A stretch of 8,252 bases of DNA from an uncultured Collinsella sp. (GTDB lineage Bacteria > Actinomycetota > Coriobacteriia > Coriobacteriales > Coriobacteriaceae), in assembly GCA_900556285.1 (NCBI GenBank), contig USOF01000041.1:1-8252 (forward strand), given 5' to 3'. The notes under the pieces are model-generated. The model was given only the letters and a program-made list of their open reading frames with translations. It ran no database searches and had not been told where the DNA came from. How positions within the stretch are numbered: the first letter of the stretch is position 1; every line of letters begins with the position of its first letter. This document shows positions 1 through 5,609 of the stretch, one piece after another. Position numbers and translations under genes: made by a program.

Positions 1-175
1 GACCTGTAAAGCCATGCTCGCCGATCGGCAGCGTCGAGCGTCCGGTCGCGGGAACCACATGCAGGCCGGCCTCGGTCAGCTCGCGAATGGCACGGCGAAT
101 GGTCCCGTCTGCCTCGTGCAGGGCATTCAACAGCGTTCCGTCTAAGTCACTCGCAAACATCTTGATCATGGGCAT
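1..175 (-). CDS. HAD-family (Cof-type) phosphatase, N-terminal part, cut by window edge
   Basis: Partial gene that runs off the left edge; 58 residues are visible. Residues 9-16 read SDLDGTLL, which contains HAD motif I (DxDGT) with the nucleophile Asp-10 and the general acid Asp-12. Residues 43-47 read ATGRS, the usual motif II of Cof/YbiV-like phosphatases that act on sugar phosphates and related small metabolites. These are cytoplasmic Mg-dependent hydrolases of about 260-290 residues; the substrate cannot be told from this fragment. The start at 175 has AAGGAG four bases upstream. A second ATG at 169 has the same sequence ten bases upstream and gives the more typical N-terminus MIKMFASDLDGT, so either could be used. 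The Shine-Dalgarno sequence lies inside a perfect inverted repeat, described separately. The family call is firm, the exact start is not. Confidence 0.85.
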   Translation of the reverse strand, partial: MPMIKMFASDLDGTLLNALHEADGTIRRAIRELTEAGLHVVPATGRSTLPIGEHGFTG

Positions 176-218
176 GCCTCTCCTTCGTCTGCACGATATT
201 GTAGACGAAGGAGAGGCA
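175..218 (-). promoter_or_regulatory. Perfect inverted repeat that would sequester the RBS of the HAD gene
   Basis: The arm at 176-190 is exactly complementary to the arm at 203-217 (15 bp; the pair 175/218 extends it to 16), with a 12-base loop at 191-202. Read in the minus direction, the second arm contains AAGGAG, the ribosome binding site of the HAD gene, and ends directly at its ATG. The transcript could therefore hide the ribosome binding site in a hairpin. No T-run follows in either direction, so it does not look like an ordinary intrinsic terminator. It could instead mark the end of the transporter transcript. The structure is seen directly; the function is inferred. Confidence 0.6.
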
Positions 219-284
219 CGCCCAAACAATGCCGTCACGACGCGACGTGCCACTGCCTTCACAAATTCACGGTGCCCCAGCGCG

Positions 285-1547
285 CTAAGACAATCGCCAC
301 AAACGACTTTTCAGCCGATAAAACAGCGCCGTCGTCAACGTCAGCACCGCCAACATGCCTGCGAATACAATCGCCGGTGTCCATCGATCATATGCGAGCC
401 CGTAAACCAATTGGCCAATAGGCGTTGCACAGGAAAGCGTCATATAAACGAGTGCCAGCACTTTTCCGCAGAGTTCCTTTGGCGCTGACCGCTGAACAAA
501 TGAAACGATTTCGACCGATGTAATGCTTGCCCACGCCATGACCCATGCCGAGCCGGCCGCAAGCGCGGCAAACGCTAATTCATCAGGACCGCTCAGTAGC
601 GTGACAATAATCGGCACGACTCCAAAACAGATCATCGCAACATATCGACATATGCCCTTGAAGGAAAAACGATGCGGCCAAATACCGACCAAACCACTGC
701 CGACAAGACCACCTAAGCCCATAGCCACCTCAATAATCCCAACGAAGGATGACTGCATTCCGAGATGCTTTGCAACAATAACGGGAGCACCAATCGTTAA
801 CCCAACTAACGCAAGGTTCAAAATAGCCGCAATCAAAAACACAACGAGCAATGATGAGTTTTGAGACAGGTACCGAATCAACTCCCGAAAAACGTTTCGG
901 CGTGTCGTACGAGTCGCGCTGTCTCCCATCGTTTCAGATGAGGCATTTTGCTTGAGTGCGCCCCCGAACAGCAGGGCTGAAATCGTAAACGTCAACGCCG
1001 CGGTTTCGCATAGAGTATCGATACCAAAGCACCCATAGACTGCCGTCCCGACTACAGGCCCCAAGATATTGCTCATCATGATTATCTGCGAGACCAACGC
1101 AGTGGCACGCTCAACCTTTTCTTGGCCCGTCATGCGCACCTCCTCAATTTGAAGCATCGGTTTCAGCAGCGATTGGATGCCATATTGGACGCAAAGCATT
1201 GCTGCCACGACAACCGCAAGAGGCAGCGAACGCTTCATGGGGATAAACAGCAGTGATGCAGCCATCAGAACAATGCCGAGTACCACAAGAACCCCGCGAT
1301 GTCTTCCCCGATCCGCCAAAATCCCGCCAACCGGAGTCGCGAGCACGCCCGGTATGAACGCTATCGCCGCGACGGCGCCATATAACGTTGAGGAGCCGCT
1401 GCAATCGAACAAGTAGAGCGGACACGCAAAGCACAGTGCCGACAGCATCGAATACGCACACAGCTGTGCAACAAGAAGACCAAATAGCCTGATAGATCGC
1501 ACTGTTTTTGGCGCCAATGAAACGCTAATTCTTCGCATCCCAGCCAT
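285..1547 (-). CDS. MFS transporter, probable drug/metabolite efflux type
   Basis: A 420-residue membrane protein, close to the usual 400-420 residues of 12-helix MFS exporters. Hydrophobic stretches cover most of the chain. Residues 74-85 (GGILADRGRHRG) are the MFS motif A in the loop between helices 2 and 3, with Asp-79. Residues 161-167 (ILGPVVG) resemble the motif C found in helix 5 of drug/proton antiporters. A hydrophilic central loop lies around residues 199-225. The protein resembles the MFS_3/EntS/macrolide-efflux branch, so proton-driven export of a toxic compound is the likely role, but the substrate is unknown. The gene follows tetR in the same direction and has a 25-bp palindrome just 13 bp before its start, which points to local repression and induction by ligand. 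ATG at 1547 is preceded by only a weak ribosome binding site (GGGGGCAGG); ATG at 1538 is an alternative. Base composition is lower in GC than the neighbouring genes. Confidence 0.88.
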   Translation of the reverse strand: MAGMRRISVSLAPKTVRSIRLFGLLVAQLCAYSMLSALCFACPLYLFDCSGSSTLYGAVAAIAFIPGVLATPVGGILADRGRHRGVLVVLGIVLMAASLLFIPMKRSLPLAVVVAAMLCVQYGIQSLLKPMLQIEEVRMTGQEKVERATALVSQIIMMSNILGPVVGTAVYGCFGIDTLCETAALTFTISALLFGGALKQNASSETMGDSATRTTRRNVFRELIRYLSQNSSLLVVFLIAAILNLALVGLTIGAPVIVAKHLGMQSSFVGIIEVAMGLGGLVGSGLVGIWPHRFSFKGICRYVAMICFGVVPIIVTLLSGPDELAFAALAAGSAWVMAWASITSVEIVSFVQRSAPKELCGKVLALVYMTLSCATPIGQLVYGLAYDRWTPAIVFAGMLAVLTLTTALFYRLKSRLWRLS

Positions 1548-1559
1548 AAGCCTGCCCCC

Positions 1560-1584
1560 AAATACATACTGTTAGTATGTATTT
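1560..1584. promoter_or_regulatory. Proximal TetR-type operator (operator 1) before the MFS gene
   Basis: Perfect palindrome with 11-bp arms around a 3-bp centre. The arm AAATACATACT (1560-1570) is exactly complementary to 1574-1584, with GTT between. It lies 13 bp upstream of the transporter start, where a bound repressor would block transcription initiation or early elongation. It matches the distal copy at 1625-1649 in 20 of 25 positions. The TetR-family gene next door is the natural candidate to bind it. That link is inference; the palindrome is directly seen. Confidence 0.75.
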
Positions 1585-1593
1585 AATGACTTG

Positions 1594-1615
1594 AAAAGGG
1601 CAGCCGTGGCTACCC
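1594..1615 (-). terminator. Likely intrinsic terminator of tetR
   Basis: In the minus direction GGGTAGC (1615-1609) pairs with GCTGCCC (1604-1598) around a CACG loop. The stem has six Watson-Crick pairs and one G-U pair, and is followed at once by TTTT (1597-1594). It lies 33 bp past the tetR stop codon and about 47 bp before the MFS start, between the two operators. The T-run is short, so read-through into the transporter gene is likely to occur. If it works, the MFS gene must have its own promoter inside the remaining short gap, on top of operator 1. Confidence 0.5.
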
Positions 1616-1624
1616 TCACAAATC

Positions 1625-1649
1625 AATTACATACCGTTGGTATCTATAT
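1625..1649. promoter_or_regulatory. Distal TetR-type operator (operator 2) overlapping the tetR stop
   Basis: A less perfect copy of the 1560-1584 palindrome. The core ATACC-GTT-GGTAT (1631-1643) is fully symmetrical and the flanks are partly so. It is identical to operator 1 in 20 of 25 positions, including the central GTT. The centres of the two sites are 65 bp apart, about six helical turns. The outer base overlaps the tetR stop codon. Two spaced copies suggest cooperative binding or a loop by one repressor. No similar palindrome is visible in front of tetR itself at 2312-2385. Confidence 0.65.
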
Positions 1650-2311
1650 TACCACCCGGCACGGTTCCATACGTCCCAAATCTGGGCCGTTGTCTGGAGC
1701 ACTTCATTACCCAAATCGAGCCCCACCGCTGCCGCCATCTGTGCCAAACATTGTGCGCGAGCGAGCATTCGCTCCTTGGGCTCGAGCGGACGGAACAATG
1801 GCAGCAGCCAAAGATTCGCTAACAACGATACGGCCTCCGCTGCTTCGCGCGGGCATTCGCACGCAATGGAGCCGTCGGCGATGCCCTCCTCGATTACTGG
1901 CAAGAGATTGCCATCGGCCGACTCGTCAAACGAACCTTGGTACTGCATCGCCAGCAGCCGCGAGCTTTTTACCGGATCTGCCGCAGGATGCATGCGAGCC
2001 CATAGCTCGATTTGCGGAACGACGGACTCGGGCGCATAAAGTCGTTTGAGCTTTTGAGCTCCCGTCATATTGCCAGCACCGAGTGTCGCGCGACGGTGTT
2101 CAGCAATCGGAGCCGTTGCCCGATCAAATGCGGCGTTGAAAATCTCCTCTTTGCTCTTAAAGTGATGATAGACAGCACCCTTGGTCATGCCATCGAGGCG
2201 GTCGACGATGTCTTGGATGCTCGTCCCCTCATAACCCTGTACGCAGAATAGCTCCAGCGCCGCGTCGAGAATCTTCGCGACAGTCTCCTCGGGATATTTA
2301 TTACGACCCAT
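1649..2311 (-). CDS. TetR/AcrR-family transcriptional repressor
   Basis: A 220-residue protein, typical for TetR regulators (about 190-230). Residues 1-60 are the DNA-binding domain. The chain opens with MGRNKYPEETVAKILDAALE, as in many AcrR-like proteins. The helix-turn-helix spans about residues 30-58 and ends with the hallmark KGAVYHHFKSKEEIF. Residues 65-220 form the divergent ligand-binding and dimer domain; the ligand is unknown. I chose ATG at 2311 because it has GGACGG upstream and gives the normal family N-terminus. An in-frame ATG at 2347 would add 12 residues without a visible ribosome binding site. The MFS gene lies directly downstream in the same direction, with two matching palindromes between, so the protein most likely represses that exporter. 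Its own start region can form an imperfect hairpin that includes the ribosome binding site. Confidence 0.9.
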   Translation of the reverse strand: MGRNKYPEETVAKILDAALELFCVQGYEGTSIQDIVDRLDGMTKGAVYHHFKSKEEIFNAAFDRATAPIAEHRRATLGAGNMTGAQKLKRLYAPESVVPQIELWARMHPAADPVKSSRLLAMQYQGSFDESADGNLLPVIEEGIADGSIACECPREAAEAVSLLANLWLLPLFRPLEPKERMLARAQCLAQMAAAVGLDLGNEVLQTTAQIWDVWNRAGW

Positions 2312-2314
2312 AAT

Positions 2315-2379
2315 CCGTCCATCCACAACGCAAGTCTTGTGCCTCATTGCAGCATTTTAACGTTGCGGATGGTAGACGG
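2315..2379 (-). promoter_or_regulatory. Imperfect inverted repeat covering the tetR RBS
   Basis: The arms are at 2315-2329 and 2362-2379. In the minus transcript CAAC, CCATCC and CCGT of the first arm pair with GTTG, GGATGG and ACGG of the second, interrupted by one G-U pair and a two-base bulge, across a loop of about 32 bases. The second arm contains GGATGGACGG, the only candidate ribosome binding site for tetR at 2311. The structure starts seven bases after the glnK stop, so it may instead act as the 3' end structure of glnK mRNA, though no T-run follows. Pairing is seen; function is uncertain. Confidence 0.35.
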
Positions 2380-2385
2380 TCGATT

Positions 2386-2724
2386 CTACACCGCGGCGGG
2401 GCCGTGTTCGCCGGTACGGATGCGGATGACTTCCTCGACCGGCTCGACCCAAATCTTGCCGTCTCCAACGGCACCGGTACGAGCGGCGTTGCAGATGATG
2501 TCGACAATTCCGTCGACATGCTCATCGGCACAAATGAGCGTGAACTGCACCTTAGGGATCGTGTTAACAAGCAACTCGTTGCCGCGCACGTATTCCTTCC
2601 AGCCATGTTGCGCACCGCAGCCCTGCACCTGGTTGATAGTCATACCGCGAACATCAGCAGCAAACAGCGCATCTTTAAGAACCTCAAGCTTCTCGGCGCG
2701 AACAATCGCCGTAATCTTCTTCAT
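2386..2724 (-). CDS. glnK: PII nitrogen regulatory protein GlnK
   Basis: A 112-residue PII protein of standard length. It starts MKKITAIVRA and ends with the conserved nucleotide-binding segment TGAVGDGKIWV (residues 83-93) and RIRTGE (101-106). PII trimers sense ATP/ADP and 2-oxoglutarate and, when nitrogen is plentiful, plug the ammonium channel with their T-loops. Gln-39 and Lys-58, which help bind 2-oxoglutarate, are present, and so is Arg-47, the residue that enters the channel pore. The T-loop differs from E. coli: position 51, the uridylylated or adenylylated tyrosine, is Leu, position 46 is Val, and a tyrosine sits at 45. Arg-38 is Ala. The start has a good GAGAGG site eight bases upstream. 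It lies downstream of amt in the same direction, the usual functional pairing; no glnD-like gene follows. Confidence 0.95.
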   Translation of the reverse strand: MKKITAIVRAEKLEVLKDALFAADVRGMTINQVQGCGAQHGWKEYVRGNELLVNTIPKVQFTLICADEHVDGIVDIICNAARTGAVGDGKIWVEPVEEVIRIRTGEHGPAAV

Positions 2725-2769
2725 AGTGAATTCCTCTCTTTAATAAAAGAAATTGATTGTTCTTCACAT

Positions 2770-2878
2770 GGCACGGGTTTTCCAGGTGCCCGAGATTGCC
2801 CCGAAAGAGGAGCGCCGCGTACTTTGGTACGCAAGCGACGGTTTGAGGGGCAAGGTCGGGTGCCTGGGAAGCCGTGCC
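2770..2878. repeat. Long nested inverted repeat in the amt-glnK gap
   Basis: The 155-bp gap between amt and glnK can fold almost completely. The outer arms 2770-2793 and 2856-2878 pair imperfectly over about 23 positions, with GGCACGG/CCGTGCC and CCCGA/TCGGG as exact ends. Inside them TTGCCCC (2796-2802) is exactly complementary to GGGGCAA (2847-2853). At the tip GCGTAC-TTTG-GTACGC (2817-2832) makes a perfect 6-bp hairpin. In the mRNA the structure begins right after the amt stop codon. There is no adjacent T-run on either strand. It may adjust the ratio of Amt to GlnK by processing or partial termination, or be a remnant of a palindromic mobile repeat. Confidence 0.55.
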
Positions 2879-2879
2879 G

Positions 2880-4157
2880 CTAGTCAAGTCCCGAGAAGGA
2901 GGGATACGCGCTCTCGCCGTGCTGACTCGCATCCAGGCCCAGCGCCTCGTCGGCCTCGTCCACGCGCAGACTGCCGTGGAACAGCACCTTGACCACCGCG
3001 GCGATCACCAAATCGAGCACCAACACAATAGCGACCGTCACCACAATGCCCAAAATCTGCGAGATGAGCAGCGACACGTCGCCCGTGTAGAACAGGCCGC
3101 CCTTACCAGTCCACGAGAGCTCCGGCACACAGAACAGGCCTGTGAGCACGCCGCTCAAGATGCCGCCGATGCCGTGACAACCGAACGCGTCGAGCGCATC
3201 GTCGTAGCCAAACCTGGTCTTAAGATGGCTGATGGCCAGGTAGCAGACAGGCGATACGACCAGGCCCATAACCAGCGCTGCCCACGGCTCGACAAAGCCC
3301 GCACCCGGCGTGACCACCACAAGGCCCGCAACCAGACCGGTGCTGGCACCCACCAGCGTGGGGCGGCCGGTGCGCACGCGCTCGACGGCAAGCCACGAGA
3401 CCATGCCCGCCGCGCTGGCCGTCTCGGTGTTGAGGATGGCGAGCGCCGCCACGGCGTCGGCCTTGAACTCGCTGCCGCCGTTAAAGCCAAACCAGCCAAA
3501 CCAAAGCAGGCCGGCGCCCAGCGCCACAAACGGCACGTTATGCGGGCGATAGCTCACCATGCCAAAACCGCGACGACGGCCGAGCATTAAGCAGAGAATC
3601 AGGCCCGTGAGACCGGACGAAATGTGCACCACGTCGCCGCCGGCAAAGTCGAGTGCGCCGATGATGTCGCCGATAAAGGAGCCATCGCCGCCCCAGACCA
3701 TGTGGGCGAGCGGCGCATAGACCACGAGCAGCCAAATGCCCAGGAAGGCCGTCATGGCACCAAACTTAACGCGGCCGGCCAGGCTGCCCGTGACGATAGC
3801 TGCCGTGATCATGGCAAACGCCATTTGGAAGGCGATGTTGATGATTTGAGGGTAGACGGCACCGTCCGCGGCATTGCCCTCGGCCGCCTGCAGCACCTGG
3901 CCGAGCACCGGCAGGCACAGCAGCTGGTCAAGGCCTCCAATAAACGGGCTGGAACCGTCGCCGCCGTAGGCCAGTGACCAGCCGGCAACAATCCACAGCA
4001 CACCAACCAGGCCAATGGCGCCAAAGCACATAAGCATGGTGTTGATGACATTTTTGCGCCTGGACAGGCCGCCATAGAAAAACGCCAGGCCCGGTGTCAT
4101 TAAAAACACGAGCATGGTGCAGATGAGCATAAACGTTGTCGATCCCGTATCGAACAT
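2880..4157 (-). CDS. amt: Ammonium transporter (Amt/MEP/Rh family)
   Basis: A 425-residue channel protein of normal length with about 11 hydrophobic segments and a cytoplasmic C-terminal tail. It conducts ammonium or ammonia into the cell under nitrogen limitation. Recognisable features are TPGLAFFYGGL (21-31), the Phe gate region NIAFQMAFA (107-115), the ammonium-site Trp-155 and Ser-229, Asp-170 in DFAGG, and the pore twin histidines His-178 (VVHISSG) and His-328 (FGCHGIGG). The tail LGLDASQHGESAYP (407-419 region) is the conserved segment that couples subunits and contacts GlnK. ATG at 4157 has a strong AAGGGGG site five bases upstream. The reading frame stays open to 4376, but that extension lacks family similarity and covers the operator-like region, so I reject it. 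It is transcribed with glnK, and a GlnR-like box lies 125-162 bp upstream of the start. Confidence 0.96.
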   Translation of the reverse strand: MFDTGSTTFMLICTMLVFLMTPGLAFFYGGLSRRKNVINTMLMCFGAIGLVGVLWIVAGWSLAYGGDGSSPFIGGLDQLLCLPVLGQVLQAAEGNAADGAVYPQIINIAFQMAFAMITAAIVTGSLAGRVKFGAMTAFLGIWLLVVYAPLAHMVWGGDGSFIGDIIGALDFAGGDVVHISSGLTGLILCLMLGRRRGFGMVSYRPHNVPFVALGAGLLWFGWFGFNGGSEFKADAVAALAILNTETASAAGMVSWLAVERVRTGRPTLVGASTGLVAGLVVVTPGAGFVEPWAALVMGLVVSPVCYLAISHLKTRFGYDDALDAFGCHGIGGILSGVLTGLFCVPELSWTGKGGLFYTGDVSLLISQILGIVVTVAIVLVLDLVIAAVVKVLFHGSLRVDEADEALGLDASQHGESAYPSFSGLD

Positions 4158-4281
4158 TCGCTCCCCCTTGATCGCATGAACGTTGTCGGCGCCCATAATG
4201 CGGCCGAGGGGCAACTGGTGTAGACCAGATACGGCGTTGTTAAACGCGGCGTTGTCGAATGGAAACGGTGCCGCAATCTTG

Positions 4282-4319
4282 GAAACGGCGCGGCAACGGA
4301 CGCGAAACGAAGGGGAAAC
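4282..4319 (+). promoter_or_regulatory. GlnR-like operator: four GNAAC half-sites at 11-bp steps
   Basis: GAAAC (4282-4286), GCAAC (4293-4297), GAAAC (4304-4308) and GAAAC (4315-4319) follow one another with exactly six bases between each. The OmpR-type nitrogen regulator GlnR of actinomycetes binds tandem half-sites of the form GTNAC-n6-GAAAC, usually two pairs in a row, and amtB-glnK is one of its standard targets. Layout and position before amt both fit. The deviation is A or C instead of T at the second base of sites 1 and 3. Whether this organism has a GlnR orthologue cannot be seen here; another winged-helix regulator with 11-bp direct repeats would fit too. Confidence 0.55.
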
Positions 4320-4410
4320 GCATAAATCAAGAGGCCATCTATGCCCGCATTTCAAATCAGCTATATGCAGAGGCAAGGCAGTCCCAAGGCAGACTCCGCA
4401 TCAGATTCGA

Positions 4411-4555
4411 CCGTGATTCCCCTAGGGGAAACACGGCTAGGAGCTCTTTAGCGTGTTTTCCCTAAGGGAATCACAGCCGGCGGCGGCAGTGGCGTGTTTT
4501 CCCTAGGGGAATCACGATTGGGCAGAGTGATAAGGTGACTTTCCTAGGAAACACG
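4411..4555. repeat. Array of four related palindromes, 40-41 bp apart
   Basis: Copy 1 (4411-4436) is a 26-bp palindrome with one mismatched pair. Copies 2 (4452-4475), 3 (4493-4516) and 4 (4535-4555) are close relatives. All share a centre close to CCCTAGGG between outer GTG and CAC, with one half reading GTGATTCCC and the other GTGTTTCCC in the clearest copies; copy 1 has these halves in the opposite order. Centres are at about 4423.5, 4463.5, 4504.5 and 4545.5, so the steps are 40, 41 and 41 bp, close to four helical turns, placing all copies on the same face of the DNA. Copy 4 has a shorter core. The bases between copies are unrelated. The pattern fits cooperative binding by a dimeric protein. 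I do not recognise the motif, and no other copy occurs in the window. Confidence 0.85.
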
Positions 4556-4586
4556 CACTTGCAAGGCGCCTCTACGACTCCAGCTC

Positions 4587-5606
4587 TTAGCGCCGAAACA
4601 GCTCGCGGGCTCGGTCGCGGAGGTCGGTAGCTCGGATGACGCCCTCGTAGCGATTGATGCGCAGACGCGGGAAGGCATTGAAAAAGCGCAGGTCACGACG
4701 ACTGAGTGACACGCTCGGTACCGGACGGCTCATGCGCTTACCGGCAAGGCGACGGCTGAGCGACGGACGCGGCATGCTCGGCGCGGCATCGGCCACGCGG
4801 CGGGCAGCGAGCGCCAGGCCGCGAGCACCATCCGAGATAAACGTCGGCATCGAGGCCTTCTCGCGCAGGGCATCGAGCGCCGCGTCGCCCAGCTCGGCCA
4901 GCCACGCGTTAACGGCACGACTGCGGATATGCGTCTGTGCCACCGAGTCAATCGTCGAATCGGGAATACGTTCGAGCATGGAGTCAGACGCATCGGCAAG
5001 CGACTCATTGATGCGGTCGGCAAGGTCGGCACGCACACGCTCCAGTTGATCGGACAGGCGGTGCCAACTGGCCAACGAGCACACTGCATCGACCATCATC
5101 GCGACCGCGACGATAAAGGCGGACAGCCGCACAATCAGCACCGGCAAATGGCCGAGCAAGCCCAACACCGCCGGTTCCACTACGCGGCAAACGCACAACG
5201 CACCCAAGCCAAACGCGCAGGTCCAGTACAGGCAGATACGCCCGTGCAGGTTAAACGGCAGGTGCGAATAGTCCCAAAAGCGAGCGCCTGTTGTCTTTTC
5301 CAATAGGAGGCCCACACCGTACTCAATCACGCTGCATACGAGCGCTGCAGCGACAAACTGGCTCGAGGCATCCGGAATCCCGCGCAACAGCAGCCAGCAG
5401 GCAATGCCGCCCGCGCCATAGATGGGGCAGCACGGCCCCAGCAAAAATCCGCTGTTGGCGAAGCGTCCTTGGTTGAGCATGGCGCATACTGTCGACTCCC
5501 ATGCCCAACCGCAAAACCCGTAAAAGGCAAACGAGAGCACCGGTGCCGAGAGCGGGCAGGCGGCAAGCGTCGCGCCGCCAAACGCCATATCGATCGCGGT
5601 TTCCAC
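4587..5606 (-). CDS. CmpB-family membrane protein (putative ABC transporter permease, PF06541 type)
   Basis: A 339-residue protein with a membrane half and a soluble half. Residues 22-175 hold about five hydrophobic segments. The family hallmarks are FYGFCGWAWES (28-38), GRFANSGFLLGPCCPIYG (47-64), LLEKTTGARFWDYS (101-114) and FNLHGRICL (118-126). The tail carries RFFNAFPRLRINRYE (307-321), also typical of the family. These proteins are annotated as putative ABC transporter permeases, but no transport function is established that I know of and no ATPase gene is present here. The start is GTG at 5606, with GAGGAGAGGG upstream, only three bases after the stop of the HD gene; ATG at 5588 is an alternative. 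The tight spacing indicates a shared transcript. The soluble region 180-305 is Ala/Arg-rich and helical in character. Function unknown. Confidence 0.82.
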   Translation of the reverse strand: METAIDMAFGGATLAACPLSAPVLSFAFYGFCGWAWESTVCAMLNQGRFANSGFLLGPCCPIYGAGGIACWLLLRGIPDASSQFVAAALVCSVIEYGVGLLLEKTTGARFWDYSHLPFNLHGRICLYWTCAFGLGALCVCRVVEPAVLGLLGHLPVLIVRLSAFIVAVAMMVDAVCSLASWHRLSDQLERVRADLADRINESLADASDSMLERIPDSTIDSVAQTHIRSRAVNAWLAELGDAALDALREKASMPTFISDGARGLALAARRVADAAPSMPRPSLSRRLAGKRMSRPVPSVSLSRRDLRFFNAFPRLRINRYEGVIRATDLRDRARELFRR

Positions 5607-5609
5607 CGT

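Larger units (their letters stand above)
4158..4586. other. Large regulatory intergenic region upstream of amt
   Basis: A 429-bp stretch with no credible gene. From the amt side it holds the amt ribosome binding site, a small inverted repeat CTGGT-GTAG-ACCAG near 4215-4228, two copies of GGCGTTGT (4233-4240 and 4249-4256), the GlnR-like box (4282-4319), about 90 bp without visible structure, and the four-palindrome array (4411-4555). The array ends about 32 bp from the stop codon of the CmpB-like gene. I found no convincing -35/-10 pair for amt and no T-run terminator after the CmpB-like gene. Confidence 0.7.

Noticed and set aside
2770..2878. Intrinsic terminator between amt and glnK
   Set aside because: No T-run follows the stem on either strand.
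2874..3590. 238-residue plus-strand open frame
   Set aside because: Antisense to amt, which has full family conservation; the frame is low in complexity and a by-product of GC-rich codon bias.
4262..4266. Fifth GAAAC half-site of the GlnR-like box
   Set aside because: It lies 20 bp, not 22 bp, before the next site, so it is out of the 11-bp phase.
4158..4376. 73-residue N-terminal extension of Amt
   Set aside because: No similarity to Amt proteins, a strong ribosome binding site at 4157, and the extension would cover the GlnR-like box.
4411..4555. CRISPR array
   Set aside because: Repeats are palindromic and variable in their core, and spacers are only about 15-18 bp. No cas gene is near.
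4411..4555. ParB parS sites, since the half TGTTTC resembles the parS half-site
   Set aside because: The parS centre CACGTG is absent; the core here is CCTAGG with extra bases, and no parA/parB gene is in the window.
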